From assembly GCA_947565185.1 (NCBI GenBank), contig CANODU010000005.1, positions 1-56,656 of the forward strand: 56,656 bases of DNA. Reading direction: 5' to 3'. A model generated the notes under the pieces. The model did not search any database and was not told the DNA's origin. It saw nothing but the letters and a program-made list of their open reading frames with translations. This stretch comes from an uncultured Eggerthellaceae bacterium. GTDB taxonomy: Bacteria > Actinomycetota > Coriobacteriia > Coriobacteriales > Eggerthellaceae. Positions 31,012 through 39,435 of the stretch are shown here, piece by piece. Position numbers and translations under genes: made by a program. Every line of letters starts with the position of its first letter. The first letter of the stretch is position 1.

Positions 31012-31069
31012 TGGATCTGCGCTTTGCGCAGATCCATTGTTTTGTTCTCGTGCCGCCAGTTGGCGGCAC
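31012..31069 (+). repeat. R2 two-hairpin element
   Basis: Stem TGGATCTGCGC/GCGCAGATCCA (31012-31036), linker ATTGTTTTG-like, then GTGCCGCCAGTTGGCGGCAC (31050-31069) and CCCACGA. Confidence 0.8.
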
Positions 31070-31082
31070 CCACGAAGTCTCC

Positions 31083-31174
31083 AACCGGGCGCAAGCCCGG
31101 TTAGGCCGTTCGCGCGAAGCGCGTAAGGCCGTCCCATACAAAGAGGTGCTGCGAAGCAGCACCGACACACTTTG
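31083..31174 (+). repeat. R7 hairpin array
   Basis: AACCGGGC-GCAA-GCCCGGTT (31083-31102), a CGCGC/GCGCG hairpin, then GGTGCTGC-GAA-GCAGCACC (31145-31163) and CGACACACTTTGAA. Stems differ wholly from the 19833 copy but still pair. Confidence 0.75.
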
Positions 31175-31184
31175 AAGAAGAGAT

Positions 31185-31255
31185 GCAGGTTCCTGCCAGG
31201 CGCCCGCAGATCCTGTGTGCAGCCTGAAAGGTTGCCGCAGGATCTGCGGCCTATC
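31185..31255 (-). repeat. R4 split palindrome
   Basis: Reverse orientation copy with a short central insert; CCCGCAGATCCTG and CAGGATCTGCGG face each other. Confidence 0.75.
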
Positions 31256-31271
31256 CATAAGAGTTGCAGAG

Positions 31272-31404
31272 CCGAATGGGGGCATGGTGCGTTGAGCCGA
31301 GGTCAAGCCAAAGGAGCCGAGAAATCCACTTGCTCCGTGGGTTTCGGAGCAAGTTAGTTCGAGGCGACGACGCGTCGAGGCGAACGCGTACCGTGTCCCC
31401 ATGA
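31272..31404 (-). repeat. R5 element
   Basis: Full-length reverse copy. The internal hairpin is ACTTGCTCCG/CGGAGCAAGT (31328-31354) with a different loop from the 9316 copy. Confidence 0.75.
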
Positions 31405-31416
31405 AAGCAAAGGATG

Positions 31417-34188
31417 TTATAAGGCGCCTTGGACTTCCAGGGCGGTGCGCATCACATTCGCAGAGAGTCCTGCCGCATGCACCTCACGGCCAGCACCCTC
31501 CACCATGATGGCCACGACCACGTTCTTCGCCCCATCAACATCTCCGATCCCGATGAACCAGCTGTCATCCGGTCGTCCCTCTTTCTCAGCGGTGCCCGTC
31601 TTGCCCGCAATGGTCACGCCCTCAACAGCCGCATCCGTAGCCGTGCCGGACGTGACCACGCCGCGCATGACATCCAGCACCTCACCGGCCACATCCGAAG
31701 AGAGCGGTTCGGCGAACCGCGACGGAGATGTGGAATAGCTCTTCTCGCCCGACGCGCTGTACACGCCTTCAACCAGGTACGGGGAGAGGATCTCTCCCTC
31801 GTGCGCCGCAGCGCATCCCACGAGCGCCATCTGCAAGACCGTGGCCTGAGGCCCTGCGGGAGAGGCGTGCTCGCCCACGGGTTCGCCATCGGCAGACCAC
31901 GCCGTCTCCCATGTGGTCATCTCAGCCGGGTCGGGCATGAGAGAGGTGGCCACCGGCAAGTCGAACAAGATGTCGCGGTTGAAGCCGAATCCCTCAGCGG
32001 TGCGTACGAGCGCCTCGCTTCCCATCTCAACGCCGATCTGACCGAACACCGTGTTCGCTGAGACCTCGAAGGCATCGGCCACCGTGATCCGACCGTAGCC
32101 GCGATCGTTGAAGTTCGTGACGGGCGCATTGCCGATGTCAATCTCGGCGGGCGCATCGTAGACGGTGTCCGGCGTGCAGATGCCGTCAGCCAGAGCGCCC
32201 GCCAACGTGACCGTCTTGAACGTGGATCCCGGCGCATAGAGCGACTGCGTCGCACGATTCAGCAGCTCCGACGAGCCACCGTTCGCCCCGCTGCTCGCGT
32301 TCGCGATGACCTCATCGAAATCAGCTGCATCGTAGGTGGGCGAAGACGCCATGGCGAGCACGGCGCCCGTGGTGGGATCCATCACCACGCACGCGCCCGT
32401 CAACCCCGAAAGCGCCTCTTGCGCCGCCGTCTGCACCTTGGAATTGATGGTGAGCGTGACATCATTGCCGGGATTGCCGATGCCCGCCAGCGCATTGATG
32501 ACGTCGGTCCAGTTCGCATAGTTCTCATGACCCCGCAACGTGTCGTTCATGGACGCCTCGATGCCGCTGGAGCCGTACCGGCTGGAGTAGTACCCCACCA
32601 CATGCGTGGCTAGATCCCCCGCCGGGTATTCGCGCTCATACGTGCCGTCCTCCTGCTCCACCGAGCGCGCCAGCACCACGCCGTCATAGGTGGAGATGGT
32701 CCCGCGCTCGGATTGCGACTCCTTCGCGATGGTGTGATTGTTGCCGGGCATGTTCTGGTACTCCTCAGCGTTCACCACCATCACCCACGTGAGGTTCGCC
32801 ACCAGCGCCGCGAAGAGGACAGAGAACATGATGATGGTGTTCGTGAGGCGCCGACCCAGGGCCACGCGGCCTAGCACGCTGTTCGCGTGGAGCGATACGC
32901 CCAGAGCGGACGTCATCTCCGCTTCGCGCCCCGTAGCTTCGTCGCCGATGCGCAGAAGCAGCGCCACGATGATGAAGCCAGCCAGAAGCGACGAGCCGCC
33001 TTGGCTCACGAAGGGAAGCGTGATGCCCGTAAGCGGAATGAGCCGCGTCACGCCGCCCACGATGATGAACGCGCCCAAGATGACGATGGACGTGGCGCCG
33101 ACGGCCGTGAACGAGCTGAAATCGCTCTTCGCACGTGCCGCCGTCAGGATGCCACGGATGGCGAAGCAGAGGTAGAGCAGGAGCATGCCGGCTGCACCCA
33201 GAAGCCCCGTCTCTTCGCCGATGGCCGCGAAGATGAAGTCCGATTCCACATACGGGATGTCCGTGGACATGCCGCGCCCGATGCCCTGGCCGAACATGCC
33301 GCCGTCGGCCAGCGAATAGAGCGCCTGCACGATCTGATAGCCCTTGTCCTGCGCGTCAGCGAACGGGTCCAGCCAGATATCCACGCGCGTCTGCACGTGG
33401 CTGAACATGAAGAAGAGCGCTACTGCTGCTATGGCGGCCAGGACGACGCCCACCACCAGATAGAGCTTCTTGCCCGTGGCCACGTAGAGCATGACCAGGA
33501 ATACGAGGAACAACACGAGCGCGCTGCCCAAGTCCTTCTCCAGCACGACGATGAGGAACGCCAACGCCCACATGATGAGCAGCGGCATCAGCGTAGCCAG
33601 CGAAGGCAGCTTCACCGGGCCCACCTGCCACGTGAAGACGGAGAGCATCTCGCGATTCTGCGCCAGGTAGGCGGCTAAGAACAACACGATGCAGATCTTC
33701 GCGATCTCACCAGGTTGGAAGGACAGGTCGCCTATCTTGAGCCAGAGGCGGCTGCCGTTGATCTCTGTGCCCACCACGGGCAGCATGGGCGAGAGCAAAA
33801 GCAGCACGCCCACGATCATGAGCGTGTATTTGTACTGCGCCAGCTTGTCCATGCGCTTGATGAGCCCCAAGAGCAGGATGAGCACGGCCACGCCTGCGAA
33901 GAGCCAGATCAGCTGGCGGCTGGCAGCGGCGGGCGCCAGACGCGTGACGAACGCGATGCCGATGCCGGACAGGGCGAACGTGATGGGCAAGAGCGCCGGA
34001 TCCGCGTTGGGCGCCAGCTTGCGCGTTGCCAGGTGCGCGGCCACGAACGCGATGAAGATGCCGATGGGCACGCCTAAGGTGTTGAACGAGAGCTCTTGAC
34101 CGCCAGTCACCACCATCATGGCGAACAGCACGATCACGATGGGGGCTGCGACGACGAGCAGCAGCAGTTCGATGTTGCGACGCGTCAT
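31417..34188 (-). CDS. RodA (SEDS)-penicillin-binding protein fusion
   Basis: This 923-aa protein joins a peptidoglycan polymerase to its transpeptidase. Residues 1 to about 430 are a polytopic SEDS protein of the RodA/FtsW type, with the conserved WLDPFADAQDKGYQ motif (catalytic Asp) and SDFIFAAIGEETG. After another transmembrane helix near 455 comes a class B PBP (to 923) with SxxK as STFK near 654, SxN as SAN near 709 and KTG as KTGTAEK near 863. The two activities are normally on separate, physically paired proteins. The ATG overlaps the stop of the PP2C gene (ATGA), so the genes are translationally coupled in one operon with fhaA, fhaB and the phosphatase. Confidence 0.95.
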   Translation of the reverse strand: MTRRNIELLLLVVAAPIVIVLFAMMVVTGGQELSFNTLGVPIGIFIAFVAAHLATRKLAPNADPALLPITFALSGIGIAFVTRLAPAAASRQLIWLFAGVAVLILLLGLIKRMDKLAQYKYTLMIVGVLLLLSPMLPVVGTEINGSRLWLKIGDLSFQPGEIAKICIVLFLAAYLAQNREMLSVFTWQVGPVKLPSLATLMPLLIMWALAFLIVVLEKDLGSALVLFLVFLVMLYVATGKKLYLVVGVVLAAIAAVALFFMFSHVQTRVDIWLDPFADAQDKGYQIVQALYSLADGGMFGQGIGRGMSTDIPYVESDFIFAAIGEETGLLGAAGMLLLYLCFAIRGILTAARAKSDFSSFTAVGATSIVILGAFIIVGGVTRLIPLTGITLPFVSQGGSSLLAGFIIVALLLRIGDEATGREAEMTSALGVSLHANSVLGRVALGRRLTNTIIMFSVLFAALVANLTWVMVVNAEEYQNMPGNNHTIAKESQSERGTISTYDGVVLARSVEQEDGTYEREYPAGDLATHVVGYYSSRYGSSGIEASMNDTLRGHENYANWTDVINALAGIGNPGNDVTLTINSKVQTAAQEALSGLTGACVVMDPTTGAVLAMASSPTYDAADFDEVIANASSGANGGSSELLNRATQSLYAPGSTFKTVTLAGALADGICTPDTVYDAPAEIDIGNAPVTNFNDRGYGRITVADAFEVSANTVFGQIGVEMGSEALVRTAEGFGFNRDILFDLPVATSLMPDPAEMTTWETAWSADGEPVGEHASPAGPQATVLQMALVGCAAAHEGEILSPYLVEGVYSASGEKSYSTSPSRFAEPLSSDVAGEVLDVMRGVVTSGTATDAAVEGVTIAGKTGTAEKEGRPDDSWFIGIGDVDGAKNVVVAIMVEGAGREVHAAGLSANVMRTALEVQGAL

Positions 34189-35411
34189 GCGCTCTGGCCC
34201 GATTGCGCGTCAGGGGCGGGCGGGGTGTCCGGAGTGGGTGATGCATCCGATGCGGGCTGCGCAGCCGCACCGGAAGAGGAGGTGGGCTCAGTGCCGTCAG
34301 CGCCATGCGCGCCATCCGCACCATCCGCGCCCTGATCCAAGTCTGCTTCCATCCGGTATTCGTTCACCAGATGGCGCGCTGCTTCCAAGGATTCGCATCG
34401 AACCTCTTGCTGGCGGATGCGCGCGGCGGTCCCCGGCTGCAGGACATCCAACGGAACGTCCGTCACCTCATCCAGATGCGAATACCCCATGCCCAGCACC
34501 TGCCCAGGAATGCCCTGGTACACGGCCACGTTGCCGTCCACTTCTCCCAGATAGGCGGAATTGGTCATCCACCAGTTCAGCGCGAATCCAGCTCCCCCCA
34601 AGATGAGCACGAGCCCGATGATCACCGTCACCGCGGCCACGCGCGTCTTGCGTGCCAGCTTGCGGCGCCGCCTCTTCGACCCGACGGCATCCACCACGAT
34701 CACGCTGATGTTGTCATTGCCGCCCGCCGCCAGCGCTGCTTCCGTGAGCGCGTCTGCAGCATCTTGCGGGTCAGCAGTATGCGTCAGGATACGGCAGATC
34801 TCCGTGTCATCCACCATGGAATACAACCCGTCGGAGCAGAGCATGAGCCGATCCCCCGCATCTGCTGCCAGCTCATAGAGATCCGCATGGATGCGCGGAT
34901 CCAAGCCCAACGCACGCGTGATGTACGAGCGCCACGGGTGCGTGCGCGCCTCCTCCGGCTGGATCTCTCCGCGTTCGATCAGATCCGCCACCAGGCTGTG
35001 GTCACGCGTGAGCTGTTGCAACGTGCCAGCATGCAAAAGGTACGCGCGCGAATCGCCACACTGCGCGATGGCCAGACGGTCGCCATCCAGCATGGCCGCG
35101 GTGCACGTGGTGCCCATGCCCTCACGCCCGATGCCCTCGGAAACGGCGCGGATGATGGCCAGATTCGCCTCATCCACCGCATGACCCAGCGCGTCAGCAT
35201 CCGGTTCGGCTGGCGCATGGCGCCGCAGCTCTTCAACGGCTATCTCAGAAGCAACTTCCCCTGCCTCGTGACCGCCCATGCCGTCGCACACAGCGTAGAG
35301 CGGCGGCTTGACCAGCAGAGAGTCCTCATTGTGCGCTCGCGTGTAGCCCACATCCGTGCGCGCGCCGAATGCCTCTTCACTGGAAGCGTGGAAATGGTCG
35401 GGCGCTGTCAT
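34185..35411 (-). CDS. pstP: PP2C-family protein serine/threonine phosphatase
   Basis: This 408-aa phosphatase (PstP/PrpC type) reverses PknB phosphorylation. The metal-binding motifs are RTDVGYTRAHNEDS, DGMGGHEAGEVAS, CSDGLYSMV and GGNDNISVIVVD. A transmembrane helix near 275-295 is followed by an extracellular part and a low-complexity Ala/Asp/Gly/Pro tail. It overlaps the fhaB stop and the rodA-pbp start by four bases each, a tightly coupled operon. The pairing with PASTA kinase and FHA proteins is the standard actinobacterial growth-control module. Confidence 0.95.
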   Translation of the reverse strand: MTAPDHFHASSEEAFGARTDVGYTRAHNEDSLLVKPPLYAVCDGMGGHEAGEVASEIAVEELRRHAPAEPDADALGHAVDEANLAIIRAVSEGIGREGMGTTCTAAMLDGDRLAIAQCGDSRAYLLHAGTLQQLTRDHSLVADLIERGEIQPEEARTHPWRSYITRALGLDPRIHADLYELAADAGDRLMLCSDGLYSMVDDTEICRILTHTADPQDAADALTEAALAAGGNDNISVIVVDAVGSKRRRRKLARKTRVAAVTVIIGLVLILGGAGFALNWWMTNSAYLGEVDGNVAVYQGIPGQVLGMGYSHLDEVTDVPLDVLQPGTAARIRQQEVRCESLEAARHLVNEYRMEADLDQGADGADGAHGADGTEPTSSSGAAAQPASDASPTPDTPPAPDAQSGQSA

Positions 35412-35821
35412 TCGTGCCTCACCCGGATGGCCACGTCGCCGATCTCCACCACATCCTTGTTGCGCAACGCTGTGGGATCGGTGATGGGGGCGCCATTCAC
35501 CATGGTGCCATTGCGCGATCCCAGATCCTCCACGAACAGATTCTGACCCATGAGCTGGAAGCGCGCATGGCGCCCTGAGACGAAGCCGGTGGCGATGACG
35601 ATGTCCGCCCCGGGAGCGCGTCCCACCACCACCGGGCCTGTGACCGGCATCTGCACGCCGCGCAGCTCATTCGGGCCCTCTTCGACGGCGATGGTCCAGG
35701 TCTTGCCCTTCTTGCGTGTGCCGCGGATCTGCCCGATGCCCGTGCGCACGATGGCGAACAGGAATAGATACAGCAGCGCTACGAAGAGCAGCCGCGCGAT
35801 CAAAAGGACGATATCGATCAT
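35408..35821 (-). CDS. fhaB: FHA-domain membrane protein, FhaB type
   Basis: This short protein (137 aa) has an N-terminal transmembrane helix (IDIVLLIARLLFVALLYLFLF) and a C-terminal FHA domain (about 60-135: VVVGRAPGADIV, SGRHARF, DLGSRNGTMVNG). FHA domains bind phosphothreonine; FhaB (FipA) links PknB signalling to cell growth and division in mycobacteria. It starts 3 nt after the fhaA stop and overlaps the phosphatase start by four bases. Confidence 0.93.
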   Translation of the reverse strand: MIDIVLLIARLLFVALLYLFLFAIVRTGIGQIRGTRKKGKTWTIAVEEGPNELRGVQMPVTGPVVVGRAPGADIVIATGFVSGRHARFQLMGQNLFVEDLGSRNGTMVNGAPITDPTALRNKDVVEIGDVAIRVRHE

Positions 35822-35824
35822 CCG

Positions 35825-36883
35825 CTACTGCTCCAGATCTTGGAACTCGAGTTCGGTGATGCCGATGCGGATCATGTCCGCATCGCGCAAGGGTGCGCTC
35901 TTGATGCGGCGACCGTTCACGAACACGCCGTTCAGCGATCCAAGGTCCGTGATGACCCAGGCACCCGTGGGTTCGCAGCGGATCTCTGCATGCACGCGCG
36001 ACGCGTTGATATCAGGGATGACGATGTCATTCGCGGATTCGCGTCCCATGCGCTCCGGCTCGCCCGTCAGCTGATACGCACAATCACGGGCCTCATCGTA
36101 GAGGTACACCTCGCGCAGATCACCGGCAATAGGCGCGTCTGCGTAACCCGCAGCCAAGCTGGTAGCATCCGGATCCGACTGGGGCATGGGCTGCGGCGCT
36201 GGTTGCGCGACCGGTTGAGCTGCAGGCTGCGGCACCGGCTGGGCGCGCCAATTCGGTTCCGCGATGTTGGCTGAGCTGATCTCATCCAGATCAGGATCAT
36301 AGGCATCTTCTACGGCGAAGCTGGATCCGCGCTGTCCCTGCAGCGGCACGAAGCTGCCGCCCTGCGCCGGAGCATGGGCTTGACGTGGCTGCGGCGCTGC
36401 CGACCGTGCGCCTTGCGCGCGTCGCTGTCCTTGCGGACCTTGCGGGCGTGCCGTACGCGGAGATGATATGCCGTAGCGAGCCATCTCATCGGCGCGCAGG
36501 CGCTCGACGATCTGCGCTGCCACCAGTTCGGCTACGATGTCGAACTTGCCGCGCTTGAGCTGATCGTCGGCGATGAATCGCACGAGCGGCTGCCCGTCCA
36601 TGGCGAACCCGTATTCAGCCGCCTTCGCCTGCAGGTACGTTTCCGTCTCCCCCGCAAGCGTGGGATAGTAGTTGAACATGCGCGCATCATCTTCGGGGCT
36701 GACCAACACCGTGTACAGCGTGGGCGCGTACTGCTTCCCGGCGCCCACCACCTTTTCGCGCTTCATCTGCTTTTCAGCCTTCTTGGCTATCTGGACGGGG
36801 GAAATGGACGCACCGCCAAGGCGCTCAGCTGCGCCTTCGACCGTGTCCTCCATCTTTCCTTCGAACTTAGAGAGGAACCCCAT
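35825..36883 (-). CDS. fhaA: FHA-domain protein, FhaA type
   Basis: This 352-aa protein has an N-terminal FhaA/DUF3662 domain (about 1-125, MGFLSKFEGKMEDTVEGA, QMKREKVVGAGKQYAPTLY). A flexible Pro/Gln-rich linker leads to a C-terminal FHA domain (about 270-350: GRESANDIVIPDINASRVHAEI, GSLNGVFVNGR). FhaA binds phosphorylated PknB substrates such as the MurJ pseudokinase partner in mycobacteria. It is the first gene of the fhaA-fhaB-pstP-rodA/pbp operon. AAAGGAG lies somewhat far from the ATG, so the start is likely but not certain. Confidence 0.93.
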   Translation of the reverse strand: MGFLSKFEGKMEDTVEGAAERLGGASISPVQIAKKAEKQMKREKVVGAGKQYAPTLYTVLVSPEDDARMFNYYPTLAGETETYLQAKAAEYGFAMDGQPLVRFIADDQLKRGKFDIVAELVAAQIVERLRADEMARYGISSPRTARPQGPQGQRRAQGARSAAPQPRQAHAPAQGGSFVPLQGQRGSSFAVEDAYDPDLDEISSANIAEPNWRAQPVPQPAAQPVAQPAPQPMPQSDPDATSLAAGYADAPIAGDLREVYLYDEARDCAYQLTGEPERMGRESANDIVIPDINASRVHAEIRCEPTGAWVITDLGSLNGVFVNGRRIKSAPLRDADMIRIGITELEFQDLEQ

Positions 36884-37003
36884 GACTGCGTCCTAGCTCC
36901 TTTTGTGCGTTAGCAGTTATCGGGTCATGATACCATTCCGGGCCCCGTTCCACATTCTTGTGGGTGCTGACCGCAAGGATCAGGCTGTCCCCCGTCCTCG
37001 TGG

Positions 37004-37049
37004 GTGCCGCCAACTGGCGGCACGGATGAATGCGCGTCGTCAGACGCGC
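37004..37049 (-). repeat. R2 element, class-2 linker
   Basis: GTGCCGCCAACTGGCGGCAC (37004-37023), linker GGATGAAT, then GCGCGTC-GTCA-GACGCGC (37032-37049). Confidence 0.75.
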
Positions 37050-37088
37050 CACCATTTTGCCTTCATGGGGCCTTCTGTGTGCTCTCAT

Positions 37089-37219
37089 GGGGGCATGGTA
37101 CGCGTTCGCCTCGACGCGTCGTCGCCTCGAACTAACTTGCTCCGAAGAGCGCGGAGCAAGTGGATTTCTCGGCTCCTTTGGCTTGACCTCGGCTCAACGC
37201 ACCATGCCCCCATTCGGCT
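37089..37219 (+). repeat. R5 element, complete
   Basis: Ends are inverted (ATGGGGGCATGGT and ACCATGCCCCCAT). The internal hairpin ACTTGCTCCG/CGGAGCAAGT is at 37135-37161. Total about 130 bp, so the whole element can fold as one closed structure. Confidence 0.8.
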
Positions 37220-37233
37220 TGATGATTTTTGTT

Positions 37234-37339
37234 GATAGGCCGCAGATCCTGCGGCAGCCCTGCTTCGCAGTGCCGGCAGTTGCCGGCACCTACAAGGGCC
37301 GCGCACAGGATCTGCGGGCACCTGGCAGGAACCTATTGC
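37234..37339 (+). repeat. R4 split palindrome with an R2 hairpin inserted
   Basis: The central insert contains CTGC-TTCG-CAG and the R2-type hairpin GTGCCGGCAGTTGCCGGCAC (37270-37289). This shows modules nest inside each other. Confidence 0.8.
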
Positions 37340-37365
37340 TTGACCTTGCTTGTTGCTTTCGTAGT

Positions 37366-37383
37366 GCAGAACTTTAGTTCTGC
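37366..37383 (+). repeat. R6 hairpin
   Basis: GCAGAACTTTAGTTCTGC, standard form, directly followed by an R1 element. Confidence 0.75.
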
Positions 37384-37389
37384 CTGAGC

Positions 37390-37452
37390 GTATCACGGGG
37401 ACGGAGGAGTGAGACGCGCGTCGCGCATCTCACTCCTCCGTCCCCGTGATAC
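37390..37452. repeat. R1 inverted repeat, CGGGG subtype
   Basis: Arms GTATCACGGGGACGG and CCGTCCCCGTGATAC: the G-C pair of the 25283 copy is changed to C-G on both arms. One mismatch near the loop. 63 bp in all. Confidence 0.92.
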
Positions 37453-37461
37453 GTACAAAGA

Positions 37462-37929
37462 TCAGACCTCTTCCAGCGTGGGTTCGGCTGGAGCGGGCAG
37501 GGTGGACGCGCAGTGGAAGCACTTCGTGGCACCCACATTGACCTCTTCCAGGCAATACGGGCACTTCGGCGCCACTTCCACTTCCTCTTTGCCGTCCTTG
37601 CGACGTACCAGCTTGCCCTTATCCTTCATGGCATTGAATGCCTTCACGATGAGGAACACGCAGAATGCCACGATCAGGAAGTTGATGATGGCGCTGATGA
37701 ATGCGCCGAAGTCGATGCTCTGCGTATCCGTCACGGGAATGGCCAGGCCGCCGACGTTCGTACCATTGCCGCCGGTGATCAGCGTGATGAACGGATTGAT
37801 GATGTTGTCCACCAGAGCCGTCACGATGGACGTGAACGCCGCACCGATGATGACGCCCACCGCCATGTCCATGACGTTGCCGCGGTTGATGAAGTCCTTG
37901 AATTCGGTGATGAGCCCTTTGCCCTTCAT
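37462..37929 (-). CDS. mscL: large-conductance mechanosensitive channel
   Basis: This 155-aa MscL homologue would form the emergency release valve for osmotic downshock. It has an amphipathic N-terminus (MKGKGLITEFKDFINRGNVMDMAVGVIIG), two transmembrane helices with the GNVMDMAVGVIIGAAF pore motif, and a charged cytoplasmic helix. The C-terminus carries an extra zinc-ribbon-like CPYCLEEVNVGATKCFHC, seen in some family members. The ATG at 37929 is preceded by GGGGAGG at good spacing; a longer start lacks a site. It is the second mechanosensitive channel in the window, besides mscS. Confidence 0.95.
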   Translation of the reverse strand: MKGKGLITEFKDFINRGNVMDMAVGVIIGAAFTSIVTALVDNIINPFITLITGGNGTNVGGLAIPVTDTQSIDFGAFISAIINFLIVAFCVFLIVKAFNAMKDKGKLVRRKDGKEEVEVAPKCPYCLEEVNVGATKCFHCASTLPAPAEPTLEEV

Positions 37930-37974
37930 GCGCGCCTCCCCTATTCCTGGCACAAGCAGCGCGCGAAGGCGCCG

Positions 37975-39414
37975 CTAGCCGTCGTATAGGGGAAGTGTGA
38001 CAGTAAACGTGGTCCCCGCCTCCGGCGAAGAGGCAACCGTAATTTCGCCGTTGTGTTCGTGGGCGATCTGTTGACCGATGGCAAGCCCAAGCCCATAGCC
38101 GCCCTTGCCGCCTGTGCGCGCCTTGTCAGCACGATAGAAGCGGTCGAACAGATGCTTCAGCTGATCAGCCGGGATAGCCTCGCCCGTATTGTGGACGCGC
38201 AAGCGCGCGACCGGCCCCTTGACCATGTTCGACGCATCCACATCCAGCGCCACGTCCACCAATCCGTTGTCCTCCACGTACTTGCACGCGTTGTCGATGA
38301 GCGTGGATGCCATGCGTCCCAGCTTCTCTGCATCGCCCCTCACCATGACGCCTTCCTTGATAGAGCTCTCGAGCAAGATGCCGCGCTCGAATGCCACGGA
38401 TTCGAACTGCAGCACCTCGCCTTCCACCAGGTCGCTGAGATCCAATTGGCGCATCTGCTCAGGCGCCGGCGCACCGCCCTTCGCCGTCCGTGCGCGCGCC
38501 AGGCTCAGCATGTCGTTCACCAGCGTCTGCATGCGTTCCGCCTCGCGTTCGGAGCTCTCCACCCACTGCATCTGCTCGGCCACGGTGGAATCAGCGTGCG
38601 ACCGCAGGATGGACAGGTTCGCCAGGATCACCGTGAGCGGCGTCTTGAGCTCATGAGATGCATCAGCGGTGAACTGCTGCTGACGGTGGATGCTCTGCGC
38701 CACCGGGCGCGTGGCCCACTGCGAGAAGGCGATGTTGATCAGGAAGAACACGATGAGCGCGATCAGCCCCACGATGGCCAACAGCACAGCCAAGATCTGC
38801 CAGCCGTGCGTGCTGGCGGCGTTCGCGTAGGCCACGTACCAACCGCCATCGGTCTGCAGCTTCTCATACATCAGGTCGAACTCGGCCAAGTAGCCGCGCA
38901 CGCTCGTGCTCTCCAGCACGGAAGCGTTGGCTCGAAGCAGGATGCTCTCGGGCATGGTGGCCGTGGTGTAAGCGGGAACGGTGGTATAGACGCCATCCGA
39001 ATCCACCTTGTACACCGCAGTCAAGATGGAGGCAGACGCTTGGCCGCTGCCGATGACGGGCGCTGAGACCGTACTGGGCGCGCTCCCGGCCTTCTTGGAC
39101 GAAGCGGTGGCGGCAGCGCTGGAACTGGCAGCGCCTTCATTCGATTCGACAACGCTCTCGGTGAGCGCGATATCGGCCGTTGGCACATTCGGTCGTTCCA
39201 AGGGCTGCACGCTCTCCACCTGGCCCGCTGTGTGCGAGGCAGTGACAGATGCGCGCGTGAGCACGTACGCCAGATGCTCGTTGATGGTGTTCACGCTGTT
39301 CATATGATTCAGCGCGCAGACCGTGCCGAACGTGACCAAGAGCACGAAGAAGGCCAGCGCCATGTTGATGGAGATGAACTTGATGCGCAGGCGCTTGATG
39401 ACCGTCTCTTCCAT
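37975..39414 (-). CDS. two-component sensor histidine kinase
   Basis: This 479-aa kinase has two transmembrane helices (about 12-35 and 215-240) enclosing an extracytoplasmic sensor of about 180 residues rich in Ser/Ala/Thr. The dimerisation box has the phospho-His (DASHELKTPLTVI, near residue 252), followed by the ATPase domain with the N box (LIDNACKYVEDNG) and G box (GYGLGLAIGQQI). It starts 21 bp after the regulator stop. Its ligand cannot be read from sequence. Confidence 0.95.
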   Translation of the reverse strand: MEETVIKRLRIKFISINMALAFFVLLVTFGTVCALNHMNSVNTINEHLAYVLTRASVTASHTAGQVESVQPLERPNVPTADIALTESVVESNEGAASSSAAATASSKKAGSAPSTVSAPVIGSGQASASILTAVYKVDSDGVYTTVPAYTTATMPESILLRANASVLESTSVRGYLAEFDLMYEKLQTDGGWYVAYANAASTHGWQILAVLLAIVGLIALIVFFLINIAFSQWATRPVAQSIHRQQQFTADASHELKTPLTVILANLSILRSHADSTVAEQMQWVESSEREAERMQTLVNDMLSLARARTAKGGAPAPEQMRQLDLSDLVEGEVLQFESVAFERGILLESSIKEGVMVRGDAEKLGRMASTLIDNACKYVEDNGLVDVALDVDASNMVKGPVARLRVHNTGEAIPADQLKHLFDRFYRADKARTGGKGGYGLGLAIGQQIAHEHNGEITVASSPEAGTTFTVTLPLYDG

Positions 39415-39435
39415 AGACGTAGGCTCCCGTGCGCG

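Larger units (their letters stand above)
30454..31416. other. long intergenic region filled with hairpin repeats
   Basis: No gene is supported. In order it holds R8 (30571-30684), R4 (30701-30778), R7 (30808-30907), R6 (30936-30953), R2 (31012-31069), R7 (31083-31174), R4 (31185-31255) and R5 (31272-31404). Nearly every base belongs to a hairpin module. Confidence 0.85.
36884..37461. other. intergenic region filled with hairpin repeats
   Basis: No gene is supported. It holds an R2 class-2 element (37004-37049), R5 (37089-37219), R4 with an inserted R2 hairpin (37234-37339), R6 (37366-37383) and R1 (37390-37452), upstream of fhaA and downstream of mscL. Confidence 0.85.

Noticed and set aside
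30571-31404. R4/R5/R8 as insertion sequences
   Set aside because: No transposase gene, no clear target-site duplications; too short and too structured for an autonomous element, though a MITE origin is not excluded.
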